Below, in pieces: positions 27,791 to 39,869 of a stretch of DNA of 64,000 bases; within the stretch, counting starts at the first letter, position 1; every line of letters begins with the position of its first letter. Origin of the DNA: Hippopus hippopus (lineage: Eukaryota; Mollusca; Bivalvia; Cardiida; Cardiidae). The stretch is from positions 9,962,516 through 10,026,515 of the forward strand of contig OX328110.1 in the NCBI GenBank assembly GCA_946811185.2, given 5' to 3'. Below the pieces are notes generated by a model. That model searched no databases. It was not told where the DNA came from and worked only from the letters and a program-made list of their open reading frames with translations. The translations under genes were made by a program, and so were the position numbers.

Positions 27791-29699
27791 ATATATGTAA
27801 GAACAAGACAATCTGAGCAATAAAAGGATTGCCATATGAATGATGGTAATTTTCATGACCTTTATGCCAAAAAATATGTTAATGACAAGAAAATTAACAG
27901 TACATGGTAAAATACAAAATGACCTTCATTTCAAAGTTAACATAAAAGGGAAAAAATAGATAGATTAAAAAAAAACAAGGGCGCTTCATTGCATAGTTTA
28001 GGACTTAAGCATATTATATCAAATCCATTGCATCTCGTATCCAACATTTCTACGTAGTCTTCTTTTATAGTCATGGCACGATGCTTCATATCATTTCCTT
28101 GTTTCTAAATGCCAAGCACTTAACTCGACATAATTCTGAACAGGAAAGAAGGGGAAAGCAACAACCAGAGTTTTCGTAACAAAAACATAAAGACACAAAT
28201 ATGGCTGGTCAGCATGAGAATGATGATGGTGACGGTTTTATTGAACAAATACAAGCGTGAATGAGCTCTCATCACTGTAACAAAATGGTCCTCCATAAAT
28301 GAATACTGACCAACAATGTGAGATATCTGCCCTATTGAAATATCAAATCCAAATGAGAAATTCATCTTGGTAACTCACATTGTGTAAAAAGTGGCACAAG
28401 ATTAACGAGGAATAACAAATCTCTGATTTTGGGCAGTTAACTCTTTCGGCTCCAAATATTTAATGTCAACCTCTTTTGATGCCTGGAAATATTCTCCACT
28501 GAAACTCAGAAAGAGTTTTATAATGTTAGGCCAGACTAAACGAGCAGATGACAGAGATCCGAGATCAGTCTGCATGTTCTGTGCAGGCTGATCTTGATTT
28601 ATGTCGTCTGCAAAGTCCTCTCTGTTTTCGCCTATAGCGCTTAAAGATTTAAATTCATGTATTATTCTGTATCCTGTATTTAACCATAAAGGTGAATATG
28701 ACTGTAGGTCATACCTTTACTACTACGTCATGGCAAGTTCAAATTTTTGTACTTTGATATCATTGGCTAAGAGAACTAAATTGATGAAATAACAAGAGAA
28801 GGCACCATACATAGCATATACAATGTCTTCTTTGTAAATAAGATCAAGATATATTTTACTTTTAAACTTTTTTTGTTCGTTTTTTAGATGCAAGAGTTAA
28901 ATGGCACACAATTTATCAGTAACTTCAGTACTTTGATTTGCACTAAAAGTTTCTGTTTACTGTAATGAATATAATTATTAAGACCAGGAAAATGAGCATG
29001 CCATAAAATTTTATACCTTTTTATCTAAAATAAAGAAATGAACCAGATAGTTATTGACTTTTCAGCAATTGATATAAAAAGTTAAAATGTATATTAATGA
29101 ATTTTGGTTATACGTGCTTCCATTTTATCCACAAATATGACAAACTGATGCACAATGAATCTGAAAATGTCTTTTGGGTTGCTTCTAGGATACATTCAAG
29201 GCATGTTGTTGTCAAGAAAATGTGCTTTATCTGAAAAAATATCCATGTAGATTCTCAGATTATGATGTTTTGGAAGCTTGAATTATTAAAAAATAGCGCT
29301 GTCAATGCTTGATTTACATTAAATGTTCTTTTATTTTGTTAAAAATGCATAGAACTATCTAAATATAAGCTTATTACATCACCTGAGGTCATTTGGGACT
29401 TTCACAAGGTATAAGATTTCCAAAGAAATGTCAAATGATGATCAACTAATAACGTTAGGGTTAGAGGTGCACTTGATGACCTTTGACCTCCATAACTTCC
29501 AAAAGCCCCACTCGCCAGGTGGCAGACTTTCAGAATTTGCTCAGGAGACCTTGGGGCTCAAGAAAATCATAGTCCCGAAAATTCTCCCCGGGGTGGGGGG
29601 GGAGCAAACACCCTGCTGGCTCATAGTCTATATGGCCCAACCACCATTGTCCACGGCTCACTCATACCGTAGCCGGCAATGGTTCCGAGAAACGAAGTG

Positions 29700-30390
29700 C
29701 TAATACACGTGCTGCGACCGAAGAACACTTAAATCATGCGGGTGGTTGCCCGACAGGCGTCATACTATAAAAACCTCTCCTAGGCTCTGGTGTTAACAGT
29801 ATATAGAAAAGGACCTCGTCAACACCAGATTAGGTAAGGTAGCCGCCTGCTCTACAATCCTAACTGCCCGCTACATGTTGTTTCCAGTACGCCCTTGTAA
29901 AAAGGGGCTTAATGCATATCCGTGATCCATTATACCAAACAAGTCATCACATTATTAGGGATCCATAAAATCCATTTAGTCTAATGAATGAATGAGTCCG
30001 GAGAAAGAGTTGTCCTTTCACATGCAGAAAATTTACAAATGGCGCGGACTGTGCAGGCTGACATGGATCGATACTTTTTTTGCAGATGCATTAGGTCCCT
30101 ATTTCACAGGGCATTGATTAAATGATTCTTTCATTTGCATTTGCCGTGCATCAGTCACAATCCTTAATCACCCATCTGGTTAAAGAAAGAACTCAATACC
30201 CTTAACATGTTTGGTACGTGAATGTATGTGCGTTACGCCAAAGCAACATCAGACAGAGGGGCACATCCATGAATGATGGATGAAAATTGAGCTTGCCGTT
30301 AAAGCTATTGTTGACACTGAGACCATCTTAATACATCACTGAAACATATCCAGTTGATCAAACGAGAGACGATAGATCGCTCCTCCCACT
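29700..30390. repeat. Dispersed clam-type repeat, copy 3, and flanks
   Basis: 29885-30125 carries GGGGCTTAATGCAT, GGATCCATAAAATCC, GGCGCGGACTGTGCAGG, TGGATCGATAC and the GCATTAGGTCCC end. The remainder is unannotated. Confidence 0.6.
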
Positions 30391-30738
30391 GATGTCACTT
30401 GGTTCATAGATGTTAAAATGCATCTAAATTTAAATCATACCTTTTAATAGTATGGAAAATGTTATGAAGTTATTGTACGATCGGTCCAAGTGTTAGTCGC
30501 TGGCAGGAACATGAATTGTACAACCATGTAAAAAGTAAACAAAAGATAGAGTGACCTGGGAACTTTTGACCTATTTTTAAAAATTCATCTTCCTGGCAGA
30601 AACTAACACTTTGACCGACTTTGTAATAACAGACTTTCATCATCGCAACAATTTCCATACTTTTTTATGGTATTTTAATTCAAATATATTTTTCGATCCC
30701 CTTTGTTTACTTTTGTCAGCTATTGGGCCTTTTAAAGG
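30390..30738. mobile_element. Foldback MITE, family F, copy 2
   Basis: The left arm has TAATAGTATGGAAAATG and CGATCGGTCCAAGTGTTAGT, and the right arm their complements plus TATTGGGCCTTTTAAA. It is more decayed than copy 3. Confidence 0.7.
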
Positions 30739-30934
30739 AGTGTACAAACTGAGTAATGTCGTAAAGTCTGTATCATATTATCGAGTCTCTCTTCTCGAGT
30801 TCAGTGGGGTTTTTTTTTGCAGTTGATATAAATAGCAAGGGGTATTTGTCGTAGGGGTTGCGGACATTTTACGAATTATTGGATTGTTAGAGATAAAATG
30901 CCTGTTTGTTTGTATTAGAGTTTATTGCCTTTTT

Positions 30935-31545
30935 TAATAGCTTTGGTCATATCATGGCGGTCAGTGCACTTACGCATGTCACATGATGTGTTTCCTAGCT
31001 TTCTCACACCAGTACAGACACAACTTTCTTCGTTGTCTGCGCATGTCATATTCTTCGAAGATTCGACCTGTCTGCTATGATGCATCACCCATGCCATATA
31101 CTTGGGAAAAGTAGGACTTATACCGAAGCTATTACCCAAGCCTTTTGGGGCTGTTTTAATGAATGGCCGATGTATAGATTACATGCTAGCTGAACATAGC
31201 TGAATGAATCGCACCAGGTAGCGTTTCGTTGAGTAAACATTTATTTTATTTTGAAATTCAATTTTTTTGAAATTGCAACCGTTAGGTTGTCGTTTTGAAC
31301 AATTAGTCCGCTTCTCTACCCAGAATGCCCAAATTAGATAGATGTGTATTTGTAGAATGCCATCTAGCGGAAGATAATGAACTTTCTTTCCAAGTCTTTC
31401 CAAGTCAGTGACTGCTTTTCTCACATACAAGAGAGGTGAGAGGCGAGAAATCACCGTAATGAAAGTTTGTTTCAATCGGGTATCGAACTCTCAATCACCA
31501 GGTCTCCAGTCAGGTACGCTGACCACTGAACTACCCAGCTGGTCG
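30935..31545 (-). mobile_element. tRNA-headed SINE (type 2), copy 2, with a 349-bp insertion
   Basis: The minus-strand head has box A TAGTTCAGTGG and box B GTTCGATACC. The body matches 13470-13688. AACTTTCTT at 31022-31030 and 31380-31388 flanks an insert (31031-31379) that is absent from the other copy. Confidence 0.7.
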
Positions 31546-31644
31546 ATAAAATGCCTGAGTAAATTGCAAAACAATGTAGATCAAGATCACACTCCACAGA
31601 AAATAGTTGTCTGATCCAGGATCTACCCTTACAAGTAAGCTATG

Positions 31645-31905
31645 CTCTGGGAAAAGGGAACTTTATACATATCCGTGATGCATTGTACCAATCAAGCTAT
31701 CATAAAATTATGAATCCATAATAGCCACTATTTTTAATAACCAAGTGAATCATAAAAGACTGGTCCTTTGACATACAGAAAATTGACTAATAACGATAAG
31801 TTTCGGCCCAGGTCAGCCTGCGCGGACTACGTACGCTAACCTGCATCGATACTTTTCGCAAATGCATTAAGCCCCCTTTTCACAGAGCATGGCTAATTTA
31901 AATGT
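31645..31905. repeat. Dispersed clam-type palindromic repeat, copy 4
   Basis: GAAAAGGGAACTTTATACAT, GGTCAGCCTGCGCGGACTAC, CATCGATACTTTTCGC and AAGCCCCCTTTTCACAGAG are seen in the order found in the other copies. Confidence 0.7.
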
Positions 31906-32446
31906 GCATGTACTCGTACTTTGAAAATTCTGGTCTAATCATTTTTAATACTGTGGTGTCTCATACAAGCTTAAATCTTTACTAAACAACGCCGTGTTCT
32001 AATAACGACTCTTCGGAAGATGGGTTCTGATAACGTTGTGGGTGGTAACAAGCATTTTTTCCTTTCCCCACAATATTTTCTTTCGTTTCAAAGACGAATC
32101 TCGTTATACATGCCACATTAAATTTACCCTCAGCTAGTGATTTTAATCTGCATGAGTTTTAAATTCTGTCATCCGAGTATTGATTGATTGATTGATTTGT
32201 GTTGAACGCCACTTTCAACACTTTTTTCACTTATATCACGGCGACAGCTCGCTTATTCACGTATGTCCTGGGATTCACAGGCTAAGGCTCTAAAGTGTTT
32301 TGATTATTTAAAACTGTCCATTTGATTAGTAAGTTTACTTTTACCAGACCACTCATTTTTAGACTTGTACAAATTGAAAGCATTTGCAAACGACAAATTA
32401 AATGCGACTCAAATAGGGAAAAACTATCACAGAAAGGGTAGAAAAC

Positions 32447-32507
32447 GTTGTTGGAAAAGGAGAAAATGCTGGTTACCAGCATTTTCTCCATTTCCCACAA
32501 TGTTTTC
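32447..32507. repeat. Dispersed hairpin-family copy (well preserved)
   Basis: GGAAAAGGAGAAAATGCTGG faces CCAGCATTTTCTCCATTTCC around TTA. The ATTGAAAGCATTTGCAAACG block lies 60 bp upstream. Confidence 0.85.
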
Positions 32508-33590
32508 AAAAGTCAAAAGCCTTCTCCGTCAACGTCAGATCGTGTGGTGAAGCGTTAAGTGGTATCAAAGTTTAACCGAACGCACAAAGATTCGATCTTT
32601 TACGTCAAACTTTTTTTTTTTTCAAAAATTCACAAATAACATCGAATCGAACATGTGGCCTCTAGAGCGTACAAAAACTGTTTCTAAGAGTTGACCTTGT
32701 GACCTTATTTTTTACCCCAAATGACCCATGTTCAAACTTGTCATCAAGACAAACATTCTGACCAACTTTTATGAGAATTTGACTGAAAGTGTGTCCTCAG
32801 GACACAAGCTTTGTATTTGACCTGGTGACCTAATTTTTTACCCAAATTACCAATTTTCAAACTCGCACGAGATATCAAAACAAACATTCTAGCTAATTTT
32901 CATGAGTTTTGAACTGAAAACGTTCCCTTTAGAGCTTACACGAGCTTTTTTCTTATACTTGAACTAGTGACCTAGTTTTTGACCTGACGTGACCCATTTT
33001 TTAATTCGTCTGAGATATCATGACAAACATTCTAAAAAACCTTTGTGAGTATTTGTCTCGATCTGTGGCCTCTGGAGTGTACACAAGCTCTTTTTAAAAT
33101 TTAACCTCGTGACCTAGTTTTTGTCCCCACATGACCCGTTTTCAACGTTGTCCAAGATATCTTCAAGACAAAAATTTTGACTTACCTTCATGAGTATTGG
33201 ACAGAAAATGTGGCCTCTAGAGTGTACACAAGCATTTTCTAAAATTTGACCTAGCGACCTAGTTTTTAAGTCCATATGACCCAATTTCAAAGTCGTCCAA
33301 GATATTGTCAGAACAGAACAGAACAGAATTGTATTATGACTTGTACAAAGTACATCGTCAGTTGCACATACAATATACAAAAACAACGTGATACATGGAG
33401 ATTCTATCAAGATGTTACAAAAAAGGCAGGATAAGAAAGAAATAGGTTGAAAAGTATGTTGATTAGAAATAAACAAGCAGTAGAGCGTGAACATTTAAGA
33501 TCTATAAATCTATAATATTTCCAGTCGTTTAGAGATAGCAAGTTTGAACATAGACTGCAGTTTTCTTAATGATACTTTTGTCTGGGGATT

Positions 33591-34570
33591 TTAAAAGTTC
33601 AGTACATTATACACAGATGGGCGATTTCGAAAATATACAGGCAAAAAAGAAAAAAAAAATCTCTGTCCAAGTTCATTATAACATGAGCATGAAAATAAAA
33701 AGCGATACGAGTCTTCAATGTCTGTTGCGTTACAGCAAGGACAAAATCTTTCCGAGCGGGTTATAGGGGGGTTGCTGTATCTGCCAGTTTCGATTCGCAC
33801 GTTAAGTGATGAAAATCGAAGTCTTGTAAAATAATTCCTCATATCTCCTGATAAAATATCTAAATATAGCTCGTAAGCAAATGTGTGTTTAGTTAGTGAA
33901 TAGTCCTTCAAAGCTGCGCTAGTTGTAAGGTACTTAGCCAATCTTGAATAAAACAATCTGTGGCTCTTTGTTTAAGAACTTTCGGGAACTGTTTCAGATA
34001 CAAAGGATCATAAATATCTTTATCAAAAACATCTGAAAAACCATAGCCATTTAAAAGGTTTTTAATATTACCGACCCAGTTTTTGTAGCCATTCTTGCTG
34101 TCTGTTACGGCTTGGTTGTAGACCGTTCTCAGAATAATATTATCAGATGTAACAAGTTTGCACCAATACTTTATCAGTCTACCATACCGCGCAATGTACA
34201 TAGGATAGCGACCCAAATCGCCATATACTGCTACAGAATAAGTACTGCTTTTGACACCTAAAATGCGCTTTAGGAATTTCAAATGAATACGCTCAACTTC
34301 CCTCGATTTAGAATAACCGCTTATCTAGCAGCCGTAACATAGAATTGAACCAACAAAAGAATCAAATAATTGGCATTGGCTTTTAAGACTGACTGGAATT
34401 TCACGACATTTATGCAATAAAAAATTAAGATTTTTTAATGATCTAACAACAACGTGTTCAACATGGCTAGCAAACGTTCCCGTGTAATGAAAAACACAAC
34501 CAAGATAATTGAAATCATCGGTTACATCTAAAAGAGTATCGTTGTAATACCAACGTTCATCATCTTTCAA
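33591..34570 (-). pseudogene. LINE ORF2 C-terminal region
   Basis: Three overlapping open stretches in different frames cover the thumb and C-terminal region. A Cys motif near the end (CPCCNATDIEDSYRFLFSC) matches the CxxC...H...C motif of LINE ORF2 proteins, but the usual His is Arg here. Frameshifts near 33930 and a stop near 34325 show decay. Confidence 0.7.
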
Positions 34571-35690
34571 CTATCCTCTTTTTCGAAAAATCATAATTTC
34601 ATTTTGGCCTCTTTTACTTGTAAACCCCATTTTTTACAATACTCATGAAGATTATCGAGATGCTCTTGAAGTTCGCGGGGCGACTTAGCAAGAATTGCCA
34701 TGTCGTCTGCAAATTACAACAAAATGATGACTATGTCATCAATAATAATTCTACTGTCGTTTTTATTTTGTAAAAAAAGTTCTAGATCCTCCAAGAACAA
34801 CGATACCAAGATCGGTGACATTATTTCGCCTTGCCTTAGCCCGACTGAGTGTTCAAAAAAATTAGATACATCATTAAAATTTTTTACGCATGACTTTACG
34901 TGTAGGTACATATTTTTCATGACGCGTAAGACTTTACCTTGAATACCTAATTTGTAGGGTTTTAACCACAATGCATTCCTGTATATACTATCAAAGTACT
35001 TTTGAAGATCTACAAAAGCTACGTATAAACGCTTATTTTTATTAAGAAAACTCTGGACTAGATTTAATGAGGTAAACATTGCATCAAAAGGAGATCTATC
35101 TTTTCTGAAATCGAACTGCGCGTCAGAGCGCGAGTTATTTTCATCACAAAATTGTTCTAAGCGTTTATTTATCACAGTAGTAAAAAGTTTCAAAAAACAG
35201 CTCAGCAACGTAATCCCTCGGTAATTTGAAGGACAGTTTCTGTCTCCTTTCTTGAAGACTGGAATTATTATGCCTTCGCACCACTTCTTTGGAAAAATAC
35301 CTGAATCAAGAATTGAATTAAAAATGTCACAGAGATGAGGTGCTATGATATCAATAGTCTCAATAAAATACTCATTGAACATATAATCATTTCCATGATC
35401 TTTGCCTGCCTGTAAACGCTTTGCAGCAGCTAAAATTTCTGATTGGGTGATTCTGCTATCAAGGTCTGGACAAAAATATGACAAATCATCGAAATCAGAA
35501 CTCCGATTAAAGTTTTCTGCTTCGTCATTTTCACATTGATAAATGTTACCTTCTAAGCTAGAAAAGTAATTGAAGAAATCATCCGAACTCGTATTATTAC
35601 GGCACATATTGTTATCTTGACGAAAATATTTCCAAAACTCTTTCGGTCTGCATGATTTTAAGTCTTCGATTTCAATAACTTTATATCTGA

Positions 35691-35721
<31 letters not shown>

Positions 35722-35739
35722 CTTTTTCTCCTTGATCAA
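34571..35739 (-). pseudogene. LINE reverse transcriptase domain
   Basis: RT motifs in order: PVFKKGDRNCPSNYRGITLL, QFDFRKDRSPFDAMF, VAFVDLQKYFDSI with the first catalytic Asp, and GLRQGEIMSPIL. The next motif FADDMAILAKS is present in the same frame but directly preceded by a TAA (near 34711-34713). A minus-strand A-run (about 35694-35720) adds a Lys homopolymer at the N-terminal edge and probably a frameshift. The polymerase is dead as it stands. Confidence 0.85.
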
Positions 35740-35761
35740 AGTCTTGTAAATTCTTTTTAAT

Positions 35762-36324
35762 TCACATATTTTGCCTGTTTTCAGAGGAGGGTTGTTGTTT
35801 GAATAGATCTACAGATTCTAAATATCTTCGTTTAGCTTCAAAGCATTCGTGATCAAACCACTCTGCGTTGCGAAAAACGTTATCATTTGAACAAGCAGAA
35901 TCTGTGTTAGTATGTGACTTCTTGAATAATGGATTGACGATTTCCCGGTATATACCGGTAAAATCGTTAACAACTCTATTCACAGACTCGTCACAAGACA
36001 AATCAAGTGATTCAATCAAATTATTAAATTTTGGTAATTTTGAAATTATCCTGAGCGAAACTGATCTTTTAAATCACTTCGCCATTTCGTTTTAGTAATC
36101 GTATAATTTCCCGCCTTGTGAAAATACAGATTACAAGACAATGAAAACGTTAAGGAAGAGTGGTAACTAAATACGGATAATGGAGACACGGAAAAATGAG
36201 CGATGTTTGAAAAATTGCATTCATCAGTTAATAGGTAGTCAATTACAGATGACCCGGTACTCGATATATAAGAAAAATTTTCAATATTCTGATCATTGCT
36301 CAATCTACCGTTAACCAATCTCAA
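35762..36324 (-). pseudogene. LINE endonuclease C-half and linker
   Basis: 36046-36324 has VNGRLSND, FSYISSTGSSVIDYLL and a SYHSSLTFS motif typical of the APE-type endonuclease C-terminus. A frame change near 36030 leads to a linker with EWFDHECFEAKRRY (35762-36019). Confidence 0.75.
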
Positions 36325-36337
36325 CCCGTGCGCTTTA

Positions 36338-37452
36338 AGCCCCTGTCACACTATACGGCGTTTCCACTGCGTTGGGATGGCGTTGTTTAATTTTCCAGAG
36401 CGCCATGAGATCGCAGGAAAAATCGGATGTTTTTCTCGAAGACGGAGATGTCACGGCGTTCTCACCACGACCAAGGTGTTGCTACGGAGCTCCTATAGCG
36501 CGTTATCGCGTTCCTACGGAGTTCTTCTTGGCGACTCTCTGCGCTCTCATGGCGCTACCACTGCGTGCTCTGCACTTTCATGGTGCTTATACTGCGTGCA
36601 CTGGGCGTTCACGGCGTTCTCAAGGCGCTCACAGTACGCTGGCGGCGTGACAATGAACTATCTCTGAAAAGGAATTGTATGTATACACATTTATTCATCA
36701 ATTGTTTCTTTGCTGTGGTCTCGAAAAGTCAACGGAGAATAAAACTATGCTCGTAAAAAGAAAAGGGGAAAAAGCAGGACATAAACCCAACCCTCTCAAA
36801 CAGAAGCAAGTCAACCACTGTCAACTCCTCAATCATTAGTAACCCGGCTTGCTAGCGTACATCAGCCATGATGAACTGAATGTTTATTTGCATACTTCGT
36901 CTACCATATGTTCGTTTTTGTCAGACAAAGACTGATGGACGCTGTAGAAGCGCCTTACAACCGCAATGATCGCCGTTGCAGCTCAGAGGAGTCGTTTTAA
37001 GAGCGCAGTGAAATAAATAAAACTCCGTGTCAGCGCCGTTGACCCGCTGTATAAGCGCCGTTGATGCGCCGTATAGCACAGCAGAGACGCGGTGACATCT
37101 CAGAGCGCGCGGTACAATCTCCATGCAAGCGCCACCGACAACCATAGCGTTTGCACTGCGACCTCTGTGCGCGCCGGCGGAGCTCCCATGGCGTTTTGGG
37201 AGATCTTACTGCGCCGCTAAGACGACCTTCCGTCGATCCCACTGCGCTCTTCACAGAACGCCGAGGGACGGCGTTTGTTTTGTGCATGCTCAAAATGCGC
37301 GCCGTCCCTCGGCGTCCTAGATGAATCCAACGCGTCTACTCGCGATGCCACTGCGTTGCTGTGAAGATGCTTGCGATGGTACAGCGCGTACCTCGGCGTT
37401 CTGCATTTTTTCTTGGATACCGTGGGATCGCCGCCCTGGTGTGACAGGGGTT
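36338..37452. mobile_element. MITE-like element A in the LINE endonuclease
   Basis: The ends CCCCTGTCACACTATACGGC and, inverted, CCCCTGTCACACCAGGGC are bounded by TTA on both sides (36335-36337, 37453-37455), a 3-bp TWA duplication as in PIF/Harbinger elements. The GC-rich interior repeats GGCGTT/GCGCT-type motifs every 10-15 bp on both sides, plus an AT-rich middle. No transposase is seen. Confidence 0.7.
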
Positions 37453-37460
37453 TTACATAA

Positions 37461-38771
37461 TACCCCCATTCCACAAGGCCGCGATCTACGGCGCTTTCAG
37501 AGAGCGCCGTAGATCGCCATGCAGAGCACCAAGAACGCCAAGAATGCTAACAGATCTTTAACGGATCGCCATCTGTCTACTCCCATGCACAATGATCCGT
37601 GGCGATCTGTTCAGAACGCCGTCACATCGCTACTTAATCGCTTAAGGGGCTTTCACAATTGGCGCACGAGCAGAAGCGACAAAATATTCGTGCGACCGAT
37701 AAATTTTGATTTGGATCGTAACTGTTACCGAAATAATCGTATATGAAAAAGTATTCGTACGAAATTCGCACGATCTAAAGCGACCGTTGTGCAATGCAAA
37801 CGAATTAAATCTTGCGATATATCTTGCGTCTATATACGACTGTTGTACAATGAAAGCGAATGTTGTAAGATAATGTGGTAGGATCGCGCGATTGATCAGG
37901 TGATCGGACGATTGAACGTGCGTCAATGCGATTGGACGTGGGGCGCTCGTGCGATCATGCGTTCAATGGTACGAATGCTCGTGCGAGTCAGAGGGGGTAT
38001 ATATACCGCCCGTTTCCGACGCTCTTCAGTTGACATAGTTGAATGCGAGAGAAGATACAGCCCAAGAAGATGACCAAAGCAAAAGCCAAAGCAAAGCATG
38101 GCAAATTGAAGCTGATAAATCGTGCAATGATAGTAAAACGTTGCAAGATTACATGAGACACGTTGAGCAACAGTCTCATGGTTCGCAAAACACACGCATA
38201 GACTGCTGCGATTCATCTTACGACCTTTAAAAATCGTGCATCACTCTTGCGAGTACACAAAACGCTGCAAGATGTTCGTACTAATGTTCGTGCGTTGCAT
38301 TGCGATAATTTGGATCGCATTCGGTCGCGTCTGAATAGTGTGCATGTCCACTATTTTGAAGAGACTTGATGCGACCACTAAAACGCATGCAACGAATGCG
38401 AGACATCGTGCAACGTATGCGAAAGCTCCAGCGAGGCTAAAAAATTCCGATCGCAAAGTGTTGTAAAGTGCTCGTGCGCCAATTGTGAAAGGGGCTTCAA
38501 ATCGCTATCGAAACACAACTTGAACGTAAACATCGTAACTGGAGCGCTATCGGATCGCACAAGAGCAAAAATGTTCGCCAGTATGCCGGTCATCGCACTC
38601 CGATGTGATCCGATAGCGACTATTAGAGATGCAGAAGCGCTCGGTCATCTGGTTGTTATCTGAGAGGGAGTGGCCTCATAATCACCAGTCCGGCAGCGAT
38701 CTGAGGCGATCTACGGCGCTCAGTATGAGCGCGCAGAGCGCCGTAGATCGCGGCCTAGTGGAATGGGGGTA
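37461..38771. mobile_element. MITE-like element B, next to A, split by C
   Basis: The ends TACCCCCATTCCAC(A/T)AGGC match inverted for about 35 bp through GCGATCTACGGCGCT. The flanks are TAA (37458-37460) and TTA (38772-38774), so one base differs in the duplication. The interior repeats GATCGC and CGGATC motifs. Confidence 0.7.
37646..38495. mobile_element. MITE-like element C nested in B
   Basis: The ends GGGGCTTTCACAATTGGC and, inverted, GCCCCTTTCACAATTGGC share about 26 bp through GCGCACGAGC. TTAA (37642-37645) and TTCA (38496-38499) flank it. The interior is filled with degenerate TGCGA/GTGCGATC motifs. Short ORFs here are motif by-products. Confidence 0.75.
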
Positions 38772-38774
38772 TTA

Positions 38775-38955
38775 GTCCAGTAGTTTTATCCCGAAATCGT
38801 TACATTTATTGTCCTTTGAGGCCCGGTCCGGGTGTAAGTCCGGGTTATAAATATCACTGTCTGCATTAGAATCAGTACAACCAAAAACGACAAAATCTCT
38901 CTTTTGACCGACCCTGCTGTTAAAATCACCACATAGATAAACATATCACAGATTC
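38775..38955 (-). pseudogene. LINE endonuclease fragment with GDFN motif
   Basis: One minus-strand frame reads CGDFNSRVGQKRDF, the catalytic GDFN motif of APE-type endonucleases, and continues to the junction with element B. The missing continuation lies at 36324-36337, beyond elements A and B. A stop near 38940 and 5' truncation follow. Confidence 0.75.
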
Positions 38956-39265
38956 TTGAAAAAGACAAACATACTTATCAACTTTCATGAGTTTTCTTAC
39001 TGAAAATGTGGCCTCTAGAGCATACCCCAGGTTTTTTTTTTTTTTTTTTTTTTAATAAGATTTGACCCAGTGACCTTGTTTTTTGACCCCAAGTGACCGT
39101 TTTTCGAAGTTGTCCGATAAACATTCTGATTAAGTTTCATGAGTATCATACTAAAAATGTAACCTCTGGAGCGTACCCAAGGTAAAAATTGACAACGGAA
39201 AACAGACGCCGGACGATGACGTCACACACAGTACAATCACAAAAGCTCAATTTGAGCTAAATTGT

Positions 39266-39640
39266 GAGCTAAAAATAATCTCGAAATCGATCAACAATTT
39301 TTTTCAATATCATCAGTCACATTATTTTTTGTACCTGAAGGGACATATTCCTTTTCTCCGTATATTTTTCCTCTTTGCTACTCTTGTGCAAGGTTTGGTT
39401 CGTCTAAATACGAGTATGTATTTCGGGGGAAATAGTTGCGATTTTTTTTTTTTACAAAAAGTAACTTCGAAATCGATTAACAAAAGTAACGTGTTTTCAT
39501 CTAGAACTGCCAAGGTTTTTCGCTAGTATTTTTAAGAACTGTAGTTTTTTTCTTAAGATAAACCAATACTAACTAATAATGACAACCCCTCAACCCTTTA
39601 CCGGGCAATTTCCTGGTTCTAGCGCTCCGGAAGAATAGTC
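39266..39640. other. No recognisable gene
   Basis: T-rich low-complexity stretches. Short ORFs on both strands are unsupported. Confidence 0.4.
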
Positions 39641-39644
39641 TGAA

Positions 39645-39703
39645 AACATTGTGGGAAAAGGAGAAAATGCTGGTAACCAGCATTTTCTACTTTTCCCACA
39701 AAG
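39645..39703. repeat. Dispersed hairpin-family copy (near-perfect)
   Basis: ATTGTGGGAAAAGGAGAAAA, TGCTGGTAACCAGCA and TTTTCTACTTTTCCCACAA form a hairpin of about 26 bp per arm. GGTTTGCAAATGCTTTCAGT follows 70 bp later. Confidence 0.85.
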
Positions 39704-39869
39704 TATTCTGTCCTGTTAAGGACAAAGCCCATTATTTGAACCATACTTGAATTATGGTTTGCAAATGCTTTCAGTTTGGGGCAAGTTTAAAAGTTTGTAA
39801 TGTGGTAATGAGTTAAAATATCTGTGGTTAGAGGATGTACTGATTTATTGCTGCAATACAGATATGATC

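Larger units (their letters stand above)
25691..29700. repeat. Widely spaced inverted repeat (about 25691-25880 and 29430-29690)
   Basis: Motifs AAGGTCTCCTGAGCA, GCCACCTGGCGAG and GAGGTCAAAGGTCATCAAGTGC on the left appear as complements on the right, together with the C-run and CCGGGG hairpin. The 3.5-kb interior (25900-29400) has no supported gene. It may be a large inverted element, or two old copies of one repeat in opposite orientation. Confidence 0.6.
33309..38955 (-). mobile_element. Non-LTR retrotransposon (LINE), 5' truncated and disrupted
   Basis: Minus-strand order: endonuclease remnant, endonuclease C-half, RT, C-terminal zinc motif, 3' tail of (TTCTG)n. The tail repeat, absence of LTRs and endonuclease-RT order define a LINE; clade not assigned. 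The endonuclease is interrupted by 36338-38771, and the 5' part is missing. Confidence 0.85.
32640..39265. repeat. 145-bp-family array, copy 2, split by a LINE insertion
   Basis: Units with GACCTAGTTTTTGACC, GAGATATCA and TGTGGCCTCTAGAG run from 32640 to about 33305 and resume at about 38960, finishing with a GACGACG-like cap and GAGCTAAATTGTGAGCT at 39265. The 5.6-kb gap is the LINE and its nested elements. Confidence 0.75.

Noticed and set aside
36296..38600. Many Arg/Ala-rich ORFs in the GC-rich segment
   Set aside because: They come from degenerate CG-rich motif strings within the MITE-like elements and have no conserved domains.
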